Shown in pieces: positions 17,407-25,893 of a stretch of DNA of 64,000 bases. Positions within the stretch are counted from its first letter, which is position 1. The number at the start of each line of letters is the position of its first letter. The stretch is from JAJFIE01 sp964344255. Lineage in GTDB: Bacteria; Pseudomonadota; Alphaproteobacteria; Rhodospirillales; Casp-alpha2. A model generated the notes under the pieces. That model worked only from the letters and a program-made list of their open reading frames with translations. It made no database searches and was not told the origin of the DNA. The stretch lies in contig CAYFMQ010000012.1 in the NCBI GenBank assembly GCA_964344255.1, positions 37,115 to 101,114 of the forward strand, given 5' to 3'. A program made the position numbers and the translations under genes.

Positions 17407-18090
17407 ATGACCCACGCTATCAGCACCCCGGCAAACTCCCGCTTCAGCGATAGGAACCTGACGGATGATCATGTATGGATCGATCTGACGAATTCAGCGC
17501 AACGGCTCGACACGCCCCTTCCCGCCTTGTTCCTTGACCGTGATGGCGTCATCGTGGTCGATGCCCATTACCTCGGCGACCCTGATAAAGTCGAACTGAT
17601 TGACGGTGCCGGCCAACTGATTGGTTCGGCGAACGAGGCTGGCATCCCCGTCATCGTTGTCACCAATCAAAGCGGCATCGGGCGCGGTTATTTCGGCTGG
17701 CAGGAATTTGAAGCGGTTCAGGACAGAATCGAAAATCTCCTTTCCCAGCATAACGCGAGATGGGATGCCGTTTTGGCCTGTCCGCATCACCGGGACGCCA
17801 TTGCCCCTTATGACGTGGACAACCACCCCTGGCGCAAGCCCAATCCCGGCATGTTGACAGCTGCTCGGGCTATCCAGAATATCAATCTTGCTGGTTCATG
17901 GGTTGTCGGAGACAAGGCGGGGGATTTGTTGGCGGGGAAAGACGCCGGCCTTAAAGGCGGCATTCATGTGGCCACCCATCCTGAAAAGGCCCAGGAGGAA
18001 CGCGAAAAGTCCACAGCGCTGCAATCAGATGATTATGACGTTAGAACGCGGGAAGACCTACAAGGGCTCTGGGACCTGCTTGATTTCTAA
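17407..18090 (+). CDS. HAD-IIIA phosphatase, GmhB/HisB-N-like
   Basis: A HAD phosphatase of the D-glycero-D-manno-heptose-1,7-bisphosphate 7-phosphatase type (227 aa from the ATG at 17407; an ATG at 17359 would add 16 residues). Catalytic FLDRDGVIVVD, VTNQSGIGRGYF, KPNPGM and VGDKAGDLLAGKDAG are all present. The zinc site is incomplete: CPHH is kept, but the later Cys-x-Cys pair of GmhB is replaced by a His/Trp stretch (NHPWRKPNP). GmhB makes an LPS heptose precursor; with the altered site another sugar phosphate or histidinol phosphate is possible. Its stop overlaps that of the convergent gene by four bases. Confidence 0.8.
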   Translation: MTHAISTPANSRFSDRNLTDDHVWIDLTNSAQRLDTPLPALFLDRDGVIVVDAHYLGDPDKVELIDGAGQLIGSANEAGIPVIVVTNQSGIGRGYFGWQEFEAVQDRIENLLSQHNARWDAVLACPHHRDAIAPYDVDNHPWRKPNPGMLTAARAIQNINLAGSWVVGDKAGDLLAGKDAGLKGGIHVATHPEKAQEEREKSTALQSDDYDVRTREDLQGLWDLLDF

Positions 18091-18878
18091 CGGCTGTCGG
18101 GTGCCGTCACACCATAAGCCCTTGCCCAGCCAAGCCCCTCCAGAGTGCCAGATTTCGGTTTGTACTCGCACCCAACCCACCCGTCATAGCCAATCACATC
18201 GATCAGCTCCAACAGCGGGGGATAGTCGATCTCTCCGATGTCCGGTTCGTGACGTCCGGGATGTCCGCTAATTTGGATATGGGCAATATTGTCACTGAAT
18301 GTTCTGAGGCTTTCCTCAAGACTCTCGCCCATCCGGTAGGCATGATAGAGATCGAACTGCAGGGCGACATTTTCCCGGCCCACATCATCAAGGAGAGCAA
18401 CGGCGTCTATTGAACGACTAAGGTAATATCCCGGCACATCAAAAGTGTTGATGGGCTCAAGCAGTGCTGTAATGCCATACGGGGCGAACAGATCAGCCGC
18501 GTACCGGACATTCTCTTTCAAGACCCTCCGGCACGCATCCGTTGAATGTTCAAACGAAGGGCATCCGGACATCACATGCACCAGGTTCACGTCTAATTCC
18601 CGGCAATATTCCAGCGCCTTTTGCAATCCGGCACGACAATCTTCCTGCCGTCCGGGCACGGCGATTAACCCCATTCCATCTTCGTTTGACGCTGGCGTAT
18701 TAATCAGGATCATTTCCAGATTACAACGGGAGAGCCTGGCTGCGATTTTGTCTGAAGGTTCTTCATAAGGAAATTGACACTCGACAGCCGCAAACCCCGC
18801 ATCGGCGGCGGCGCCAATACGGTCGAGAAAGCTCCATTCTCCGAACATGGTTGATAGGTTGGCGGCCAGATTTGGCAT
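18087..18878 (-). CDS. Hydroxypyruvate isomerase family protein (TIM barrel)
   Basis: A 263-residue xylose-isomerase-like TIM barrel of the Hyi/OtnI group. It begins with NLSTMFGEWSFLDRIGAA and carries the metal/catalytic carboxylates expected of the family: Glu in ALLEPINT, Asp in FDLYHAYRM, the GHPGRHEPD loop, and Glu in VGCEYKPKS. The family isomerises hydroxypyruvate to tartronate semialdehyde or 2-oxo-tetronates in glyoxylate or tetronate use. No glyoxylate carboligase or tartronate semialdehyde reductase is adjacent, so the substrate is unsettled. It lies directly downstream of the ELM1-family gene (3 bases). Confidence 0.85.
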   Translation of the reverse strand: MPNLAANLSTMFGEWSFLDRIGAAADAGFAAVECQFPYEEPSDKIAARLSRCNLEMILINTPASNEDGMGLIAVPGRQEDCRAGLQKALEYCRELDVNLVHVMSGCPSFEHSTDACRRVLKENVRYAADLFAPYGITALLEPINTFDVPGYYLSRSIDAVALLDDVGRENVALQFDLYHAYRMGESLEESLRTFSDNIAHIQISGHPGRHEPDIGEIDYPPLLELIDVIGYDGWVGCEYKPKSGTLEGLGWARAYGVTAPDSR

Positions 18879-18881
18879 TAT

Positions 18882-19871
18882 TCAAAGGACCCCCAGTTTT
18901 TCCCGGATGGCGTCCGCAATGCACTCGGTGGAATTGAGACGGGGATGATCCCATGTTTCCCATTCACCGGTAAGGGGGCGGGCGTAACCTTCCGAATACA
19001 AAGCTTGGTGCAGACGGGCGTGCTTGTCCGTAATCAAGTCGTGCGGTGCAAAAATGAAGACGGGCGCTTTTGACGCACATACTTCCGAACACATGGAAAC
19101 CGAGTCTCCCGTAACAACGATGACATCCGCCGTCGCCAGATATCCCAGATAAGGATTTTCCCCCTCCTCGCCCCAGCGGAAACTCTGATGGGGAGCAGTT
19201 ACCTGACTGAACAATGCTTCTTCGGCGGCGCGGCCTGTCCTGCGGCTGGTGGATATCATCAGGCCGCCACCGGACTTTACGGCAAGCTCATTTATCTTTT
19301 GCCCCAGTTCCCGGGCCATGGCCTCAGTGAAAGTGCGCCGTCGAGTCGAACCGCCGACCAGGACGGCAATTCTTGGCGTTGAAAGTTCTGACAATCGGTC
19401 ACGCCAATTGTCTGATGCCTGGGCAAGTCTTTCTTCCGTTATGCCGTGCGGTGCGCCGAGAATGCTCAGGATATTGTTTCCCGATTTTGATGCGTCATGG
19501 GTCGGGACAGCGACGAGATCGAAATCCCTGATACCCGCATCACCCGGATACATGATCTGAACTAATTTCGTGCGTCCACCGCTCCGTTTTTTAATCGCTC
19601 GCGCAACAGGGCCAATCCGCCTCCCGGCTGCAATCACCAGGTCAGGCCAGGGCTCTCGAAAGCCGAGCCTTGAAATCATTGTTAATCCCAGAAACGAGGC
19701 GCCCAACAGACAGTTGGGTAAACGGGCAAGCGGTGAATAGCGTACTTCCTTTGTCACAAAAGGAATCCCGAGACATTCTGCGACGCCAAGGCACTGGCTT
19801 CTGTTTCCGGCCCTGTCATCCAGCAACGCCCAGATTACGGGAGCACTTTGGTTCTGGTTATTGTTGTTCAT
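18882..19871 (-). CDS. ELM1-family protein (putative GT-B glycosyltransferase)
   Basis: A 329-residue protein of the mitochondrial fission ELM1 family (DUF1022), common in alphaproteobacteria. The N-terminal DDRAGNRSQCLGVAECLG, the VLVGGSTRRRTFTEAMAREL strand-loop and the VVTGDSVSMCSEVCASKAPV block are characteristic. The fold is predicted GT-B; in bacteria the role is unknown, possibly in envelope glycan synthesis. It is cotranscribed with the hydroxypyruvate isomerase-like gene. ATG at 19871. Confidence 0.85.
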   Translation of the reverse strand: MNNNNQNQSAPVIWALLDDRAGNRSQCLGVAECLGIPFVTKEVRYSPLARLPNCLLGASFLGLTMISRLGFREPWPDLVIAAGRRIGPVARAIKKRSGGRTKLVQIMYPGDAGIRDFDLVAVPTHDASKSGNNILSILGAPHGITEERLAQASDNWRDRLSELSTPRIAVLVGGSTRRRTFTEAMARELGQKINELAVKSGGGLMISTSRRTGRAAEEALFSQVTAPHQSFRWGEEGENPYLGYLATADVIVVTGDSVSMCSEVCASKAPVFIFAPHDLITDKHARLHQALYSEGYARPLTGEWETWDHPRLNSTECIADAIREKLGVL

Positions 19872-20015
19872 AGGGCAATAAACCGGTCTGAAGCCCCGCG
19901 GGTCAACCGGAATTCACAGGAAATGGAAAAGATCGGGCAATTCGAAATTGTCACAAGCCATTTCACCCACTAAACAAGAGAAACGAAAAACAGATCTATA
20001 CAGGATGCCCAGAGA

Positions 20016-20705
20016 ATGACAGATACGGCCCAAACTTCTTCACCGGCGGAAGCGGCGCGAGAAACCGCCCGGATGCTGCTCGACATCAAGGCCGTCAACT
20101 TTCGCCCGCAGGAGCCCTACATGCTCACGGCCGGCTGGGCCAGCCCCGTCTATATCGATTGCCGTTGGGTCATTTCGTTCCCGGAAGCACGCAGCAAAAT
20201 CATCTCCCATGCCGTATCGATCCTTGAACAGAATATCGGATTTGATTCCATCGATGCTGTCGCAGGCGGCGAGACAGCCGGTATCCCCTATGCTGCCTGG
20301 ATTGCCGAAGCAACCAACAAACCCATGCAGTATGTGCGCAAGAAACCGAAAGGTTTCGGCCGAGATGCGCAAATCGAAGGCAACCTGACAGAAGGCAGCC
20401 GGGTTCTCCTGGTTGAGGATCTGGCGACCGACGGCGGCTCCAAGGTCAATTTCGTCAATGCGTTGAGGACAGCTGGCGCCGAAGTTTCCGATGCTTTCGT
20501 CGTTTTCTTCTATGGTGTTTTCCCAGGTGCCCTCGATGGCCTGAAAGAACTCGGCGTTACCCTGCATTACCTGACAACCTGGCGTGAGGTTCTGGAAGAG
20601 GCGGAACGCGGTCAGGATTTCACGAATGAAGAAATTAACGGTGTTCGGGAATTTCTCGATGATCCCCTTGGTTGGTCTGCATCACACGGCGGCAGGGCGT
20701 CCTGA
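20016..20705 (+). CDS. pyrE: Orotate phosphoribosyltransferase
   Basis: Converts orotate and PRPP to OMP, the fifth step of UMP synthesis. It has 229 residues; the PRPP-binding motif VLLVEDLATDGGSK and the orotate-binding YMLTAGWASPVYIDCR and RKKPKGFGRDAQIEG loops are clear. The N-terminal 20 residues are an Ala/Ser-rich extension. The gene stands alone between a divergent ELM1-family gene and the peptide ABC transporter; pyrimidine neighbours are absent. Confidence 0.95.
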   Translation: MTDTAQTSSPAEAARETARMLLDIKAVNFRPQEPYMLTAGWASPVYIDCRWVISFPEARSKIISHAVSILEQNIGFDSIDAVAGGETAGIPYAAWIAEATNKPMQYVRKKPKGFGRDAQIEGNLTEGSRVLLVEDLATDGGSKVNFVNALRTAGAEVSDAFVVFFYGVFPGALDGLKELGVTLHYLTTWREVLEEAERGQDFTNEEINGVREFLDDPLGWSASHGGRAS

Positions 20706-20785
20706 TCGATTAGAGATTTCATCTCACATCTCCTTTGCCAAATGGTAAGGTAGGCTTGTCCCTGTAAACCCGGATAGGCTGAGTA

Positions 20786-22456
20786 GTGAAACACCGCATC
20801 ATCAATCTTCTTATTGCATCCGTCGCAATAATCCTTTCATTCGCCACCCAAACCACGGCGCACGCCAGGGACACCCTGGTCATCGGCATTTCCCAATTTC
20901 CATCGACTTTCCATCCCAGCATCAATTCCATGCTGGCAAAGAGCTACATCCTCGCCATGACCCGCAGGCCAATCACCTCGTATGACAAGGACTGGAATCT
21001 GGTCTGCATGCTCTGCACCGAATTGCCGACCATTGAAAACGGCCTCGCCAGACGGGAGAAGACACCGGACAACAAGAACGGCGTCGCCATTACCTATACG
21101 CTGAACGCACAGGCTACATGGGGCGATGGCGTTCCCGTCACCACGAAGGATGTGATCTTCACCTGGGAAGCCGGAAAAAATGAACTATCCGGGATCGGCG
21201 GCGCGGAACTATACAGGCGGATTTATAAAATTGACGCCGTTGACGACAAGACCTTCACGCTGCACGTCGACCGGCTAACGTTCGATTACAACAGCCTTGG
21301 CGGATTTGCGCTGCTACCGGAACATATCGAACGCAAAAACTTTTCCGAACCCGCCGAATACAGACACAAAACGGCCTATGATACGGATACCCTTTATGAG
21401 GGGCTCTATGCCGGTCCATACCTCATTAGCGCCGTCAGTCCGGGCTCCCATGTCACGCTGGAACGGAATCCCAAATGGTGGGGGAAAACACCGGCATTCA
21501 AGAAAATCATCGTCCGGGTTATTGAAAATACCGCAGCCCTTGAGGCCAACCTGCTTTCGGGAGAGATCGACATGATTGCAGGTGAACTTGGCCTGACCAT
21601 CGATCAGGCCCTGAGTTTTGAAAAACGCCACGGCAATAAATTCTCGATCATATACAAACCGGGCCTTATTTACGAGCATATCGATCTCAATCTGGACAAC
21701 CCGATCCTTAGCGACCTGCGCATCCGCCAGGCGCTGATTTACGCCATTGACCGCAAGGCCATAAGCCAACAGTTGTTCGGCGGTAAACAGCCTGTCGCCA
21801 TCAGCAACGTCAACCCGCTCGACGGCATGCACGCATCGGACCTGCCCAATCCTTCGTATGATCCAAAGATGGCCGCCCGCCTGCTGGCCGATGCCGGATG
21901 GGGCACCATGAAAAACGGCGTCAGAGTAAACGCTGAGGGTGAGCCCCTGTCGCTCGATTTCATCACCACGGCCGGTAACCGCACCCGGGAGCTTGTCCAA
22001 CAGGTACTGCAGAGCCAGTGGCGCAAGCTGGGAATTGATGTGCGTATCAAGAACCAGCCGGCCCGGGTGTTTTTCGGCGAATCCCTGACGGAACGCACCT
22101 ATACGGGCCTTGGCATGTACGCCTGGATCAGTTCGCCCGAAAGCGTTCCCCGTTCAACGCTTCATTCCGCCTATATCCCTGATCAGCACAACGGCTTTTC
22201 CGGGCAGAATTACCCGGGTTTCAGGAATTCCGAAATCGACGATTTGATAGACAGGATCGAAGTCGAACTGGACCCGGGAAAACGCCGCCCCCTATGGCGT
22301 CGCTTGCAGGAGATCTATATCCAGGAAATTCCCGTTATTCCGCTCTATTTTCGGGCCAATGTCTATATCCTACCCAAATGGCTTCAAGGCCTGGAGCCGA
22401 CCGGACATCAGTATTCCTCTACACTTTGGGTTGAGAACTGGACGGTGAAGAACTGA
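20786..22456 (+). CDS. Peptide-type ABC transporter substrate-binding protein
   Basis: A family-5 (DppA/OppA) solute-binding protein of 556 residues with a Sec signal peptide (hydrophobic LLIASVAIILSFATQTT, cleavage near residue 27). The start is GTG at 20786. Family landmarks are GDGVPVTTKDVIFTWEA, the IRQALIYAIDRKAISQQLFGG region and the C-terminal IPVIPLYFRANVYIL. The gene is joined to two permease genes by overlapping stop and start codons, so it is the first gene of the transporter operon. No ATPase gene follows. Typical ligands are di- or oligopeptides, heme precursors or nickel; the ligand is unknown here. Confidence 0.92.
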   Translation: MKHRIINLLIASVAIILSFATQTTAHARDTLVIGISQFPSTFHPSINSMLAKSYILAMTRRPITSYDKDWNLVCMLCTELPTIENGLARREKTPDNKNGVAITYTLNAQATWGDGVPVTTKDVIFTWEAGKNELSGIGGAELYRRIYKIDAVDDKTFTLHVDRLTFDYNSLGGFALLPEHIERKNFSEPAEYRHKTAYDTDTLYEGLYAGPYLISAVSPGSHVTLERNPKWWGKTPAFKKIIVRVIENTAALEANLLSGEIDMIAGELGLTIDQALSFEKRHGNKFSIIYKPGLIYEHIDLNLDNPILSDLRIRQALIYAIDRKAISQQLFGGKQPVAISNVNPLDGMHASDLPNPSYDPKMAARLLADAGWGTMKNGVRVNAEGEPLSLDFITTAGNRTRELVQQVLQSQWRKLGIDVRIKNQPARVFFGESLTERTYTGLGMYAWISSPESVPRSTLHSAYIPDQHNGFSGQNYPGFRNSEIDDLIDRIEVELDPGKRRPLWRRLQEIYIQEIPVIPLYFRANVYILPKWLQGLEPTGHQYSSTLWVENWTVKN

Positions 22457-23424
22457 TGTCGCGATACCTGATCAGCCGTTTCGTGCAGATATTCATGGTT
22501 CTCGGGATCATGTCCTTTGTGATCTACGTCCTGATCGGCTTGATGCCGGGAGATCCCATTGACCTGATGATTAGCGCTGACCCCAATCTGGGGCCGGAAG
22601 ACGCCGAGCGCCTGTATCAGCTTTACGGACTCGATCAACCGATCACGACACGCTATCTGAATTGGCTGCAGGCTTTCGCCAATGGAGATCTGGGTTATTC
22701 GCGTCTGCATGGTAAACCGGTGCTGGAAGCAATAACGCCAGCACTGGGGAACACCATTAAGCTCTTAGGTATAAGTTTCGTGCTATCTGTCGTTATCGGT
22801 ATCAGCGCCGGTGTCTGGGCATCATCCAGACCCTATACAGCTGTCGATTATTCCATCAATTTTGCCGCTTTTGCAGGCATTTCCATTCCGTCGTTCTGGC
22901 TGGCGTTGCTTTTGATCATTATTTTTTCCGTTACCCTCGGCATTCTCCCCGCAGGCGGCATCGGCGACATCCGAGAACAAGGCGGATGGTGGAATTCGGC
23001 CAAATATCTGGTCCTGCCGGTTTTCGCCCTGACCATCGCAAGCGTCGGGGGGCATACCCGTTATATGCGCGCCGCCATGATTGAAGTTTTGCGTCAGGAT
23101 TACATTCGGACCGCCCGCGCAAAGGGCCTATCGAGGACTCAAACCCTTCTCCGCCACGCTCTGCGTAACGCCATGATTCCGGTCGTGACGATCATCGCGC
23201 TGGATTTCGGCTTCCTGTTTTCAGGCGCCCTGATCACGGAAACGGTTTTCGCTTATCCCGGCATGGGTAAATTGATCTTCGATTCTATCATGGGGAACGA
23301 TTTCAATCTGGCCCTGGCGACGCTTTTGTGTGCAACAGGCATCACCTTGCTCGGTAATCTGGGCGCCGATCTGGCTTACGCTGCGCTTGACCCCCGTATC
23401 AGACTCCATGAGGCGCAGCCATGA
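22456..23424 (+). CDS. Peptide-type ABC transporter permease, DppB/OppB family
   Basis: Inner-membrane permease (322 aa) with six hydrophobic segments and the binding-protein-dependent transport EAA loop (RQDYIRTARAKGLSRTQTL, followed by HALRNAMIPVVT). The ATG shares one base with the binding-protein stop (TGATG). The N-terminal ISRFVQIFMVLGIMSFVIY and LMPGDPIDLM are typical of the DppB group. It works with the DppC-type subunit encoded next. Confidence 0.94.
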   Translation: MSRYLISRFVQIFMVLGIMSFVIYVLIGLMPGDPIDLMISADPNLGPEDAERLYQLYGLDQPITTRYLNWLQAFANGDLGYSRLHGKPVLEAITPALGNTIKLLGISFVLSVVIGISAGVWASSRPYTAVDYSINFAAFAGISIPSFWLALLLIIIFSVTLGILPAGGIGDIREQGGWWNSAKYLVLPVFALTIASVGGHTRYMRAAMIEVLRQDYIRTARAKGLSRTQTLLRHALRNAMIPVVTIIALDFGFLFSGALITETVFAYPGMGKLIFDSIMGNDFNLALATLLCATGITLLGNLGADLAYAALDPRIRLHEAQP

Positions 23425-24356
23425 TCCCCGATCCTTCATCCACGCAGTCTGGTGTTTCATACTCATCGCTTGTGCGCCGTAGATTTTTCGCCCATCGACT
23501 TGCCTATATCAGCCTTCTCGTTCTTGCCTGCATGACATTTTTCAGCCTGATCGCCTATCCGATAGAAGTGTTATTGGGAACAGATACAACTGCCGTTGAT
23601 TTGTTCAACAGGTTCGCCCTCCCATCCATAGACCATCCCCTGGGCACAGACGAACTGGGACGCGATTTCCTTGTCCGCCTGCTGCAGGGCGGCCAGGTTT
23701 CCCTGTTTGTCGGCCTGGTTTCTGCCCTGATCGCATCGTTTATCGGGACCATTATCGGTATCAGTGCAGGATACTACGGCGGCTGGCTGGATAACCTTCT
23801 GATGCGGGTGACCGATGGCGTTATTGCGCTGCCCTTATTGCCCTTACTAATCGTGCTGGCGGCGCTTGATCTATCGAAACTGGGGCTGCCGATGGAAGTG
23901 GTCAATAGTGAAAACATCAGTCTTTACCGGATTATTGTTATCGTATCGCTCGCAGGATGGACGACATCCGCCCGGTTGGTCCGGGCCAATACGCTGTCTT
24001 TGAAGGAGCGTCCCTTCATTATGGCTGCAAGAGCCCAGGGCGCCGGTGCATTCCGTATCATGGGCGTGCATATTCTTCCCAACCTTGCCTCACCGATCAT
24101 CGTCGCCACGACATTGTCCATCGGAAACATCATTCTGCTTGAATCGGTGCTGAGTTTTCTAGGGTTAGGAATCCAGCCTCCGGTGCCAAGTTGGGGCAAT
24201 ATGCTGACAAATGCCCAAGAATTGATCTGGCAGGCGCCCATGTTGGCGTTTTATCCGGGAATGTTGATCTTTTTAACGGTCATCGCCTTCAATTTTATCG
24301 GCGATGGGCTTCAGGATGCCCTTGATCCGCGCTCAAACATCAAAGAATCGCTTTAA
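23421..24356 (+). CDS. Peptide-type ABC transporter permease, DppC/OppC family
   Basis: Second inner-membrane permease (311 aa). It overlaps the DppB-type gene by four bases (ATGA). The periplasmic HPLGTDELGRDFLVRLLQGG motif after the first helix and the EAA loop (RPFIMAARAQGAGAFRIM, then HILPNLASPII) are diagnostic of DppC/OppC. The operon appears to end here: 117 bases separate it from the aminotransferase and neither DppD- nor DppF-type ATPase genes follow, so the ATPases must come from elsewhere. Confidence 0.94.
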   Translation: MIPDPSSTQSGVSYSSLVRRRFFAHRLAYISLLVLACMTFFSLIAYPIEVLLGTDTTAVDLFNRFALPSIDHPLGTDELGRDFLVRLLQGGQVSLFVGLVSALIASFIGTIIGISAGYYGGWLDNLLMRVTDGVIALPLLPLLIVLAALDLSKLGLPMEVVNSENISLYRIIVIVSLAGWTTSARLVRANTLSLKERPFIMAARAQGAGAFRIMGVHILPNLASPIIVATTLSIGNIILLESVLSFLGLGIQPPVPSWGNMLTNAQELIWQAPMLAFYPGMLIFLTVIAFNFIGDGLQDALDPRSNIKESL

Positions 24357-24473
24357 ATTTTAGTTTTTGGCTGTTTGACCAAGATCATTTCCTTTCAGGG
24401 CTTCTCCGTATATTGTGCGTGCTCTGATCATGATTTTGATCTGCCAAGGGAAATTTAATTTAGGAGAGTGCAA

Positions 24474-25865
24474 ATGGCGCAACTGGGGAATTCTGCCGCA
24501 AGCAGGGATATCGCCTATCATGTTCACGGTTATACGAACCTGAAAAAACATGAGGAAAACGGCCCCTTCGTAATTACCCGTGCGGAAGGCGTCCGTATCT
24601 TTGACGATGCCGGAAATGGTTACATCGAGGGACTGGCCGGCCTGTGGTGTGCCGNNNNNNNNNNTGGTTACAGCCAGGATCGTCTCGTCAATGCAGCGAC
24701 AAAAGCCATGCAAAACCTCCCCTATTGCCACGCTTTCGCCCATATGGCGCCGGAAGTGGTTATTGATCTTTCAGAAAAGCTGATCAGCGTAGCGCCGGAA
24801 GGCGTCAGCAAAGTTCTGTATGGCAATTCAGGATCTGAAGCCACCGATCTGGCCGTCAAACTGGTGTGGTATTACCACAACGCCATCGGCAAGCCTGAAA
24901 AGAAGAAAATAATCGCCCGCACCAAGGGTTATCACGGTGTAACCGTGGCCGCCGCCAGCATGACCGGCCTGCCGCACCTGCATAATGATTTCGATCTACC
25001 GATTGATCGCATCCTGCATACGGATTGCCCCCATTACTACCGCTTTGGTGAAGACGGCGAGTCGGAAGAGGATTTCGCCACGCGCTGCGCGGACAGCCTG
25101 GAAAAGCTCATTCTCGATGAAGGCCCGGATACCATCGCCGCCTTTATTGCCGAGCCGATCATGGGCGCCGGTGGCGTCCTTGTACCTCCAGCCACCTATT
25201 TCGAAAAAATCCAGGCCGTGCTCAAGAAATATGACGTCCTGCTGATCGCAGACGAAGTCATCAACGGTCTGGGACGGACCGGTAACATGTGGGGTAGCCA
25301 GACATTCGGATTGAAGCCGGACATGATGTCGACGGCAAAACAGCTGTCTTCCGCGTATCTGCCCATTTCGGCCCTGATGATTTCAGACAAGATTTACCAG
25401 GCTCTGGTCAGCGAAAGTGAAAAACTGGGTTTATTTGGTCACGGCAGCACCTATGGTGGCCATCCTGTGAGTGCCGCTGTTGCCCTGGAAACCCTGAAAA
25501 TCTATGAAGATGACGATATCCTCAGCCATGTTCGTCGTATCTCGCCCCGCTTGCAGGACGGCTTGCGGGCGTTTGCCGATCATGAACTCGTCGGCGAAGT
25601 CCGTGGTGTCGGTTTGATCGGCGCCGTCGAATTGGTTGCCGACAAGGCAACCAAGGAACAATTCGATCCCAAAGCGATGGTTGGAGCCTATTGCGTCGGT
25701 CGCGCCCGGGCCCATGGCCTGATATTGCGTCCTATCGCCGACTCGGTTGCTTTCTGTCCGCCTCTGGTCATCAACGAAGAGGAGATCGACGAGCTTCTCG
25801 CCGCTTTCGGAAAAGCTCTTGATGACACGGCGTCATGGGTAAAAAATGAAGGATTGGCAGCCTGA
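24474..25865 (+). CDS. Class III aminotransferase (PLP-dependent), interrupted by an assembly gap
   Basis: An omega-amino-acid/polyamine-type class III aminotransferase of about 460 residues. It shows LAGLWCA near residue 60, the PLP region NSGSEATDLAVKL, KGYHGVTVAAASMTGLP, LLIADEVINGLGRTG, the PLP-lysine in STAKQLSSAYLP, and GHGSTYGGHPVSAAV. A ten-N gap falls just after LAGLWCA, where relatives have only one to three residues before GYS. An AGGAGA six bases before the ATG at 24474 supports that start over the GTG at 24468. The amino donor is unknown (beta-alanine, putrescine or 4-aminobutyrate are usual). hemA follows 28 bases later. Confidence 0.88.
   Translation: MAQLGNSAASRDIAYHVHGYTNLKKHEENGPFVITRAEGVRIFDDAGNGYIEGLAGLWCAXXXXGYSQDRLVNAATKAMQNLPYCHAFAHMAPEVVIDLSEKLISVAPEGVSKVLYGNSGSEATDLAVKLVWYYHNAIGKPEKKKIIARTKGYHGVTVAAASMTGLPHLHNDFDLPIDRILHTDCPHYYRFGEDGESEEDFATRCADSLEKLILDEGPDTIAAFIAEPIMGAGGVLVPPATYFEKIQAVLKKYDVLLIADEVINGLGRTGNMWGSQTFGLKPDMMSTAKQLSSAYLPISALMISDKIYQALVSESEKLGLFGHGSTYGGHPVSAAVALETLKIYEDDDILSHVRRISPRLQDGLRAFADHELVGEVRGVGLIGAVELVADKATKEQFDPKAMVGAYCVGRARAHGLILRPIADSVAFCPPLVINEEEIDELLAAFGKALDDTASWVKNEGLAA
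24655..24664. other. Assembly gap (10 Ns)
   Basis: Placeholder gap in the aminotransferase gene. The flanking codons suggest that only about four bases are missing, so the real gene is in frame on both sides. Confidence 0.95.
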
Positions 25866-25893
25866 TTAGCAAGGAAAAAATGGAGTAGTAACA

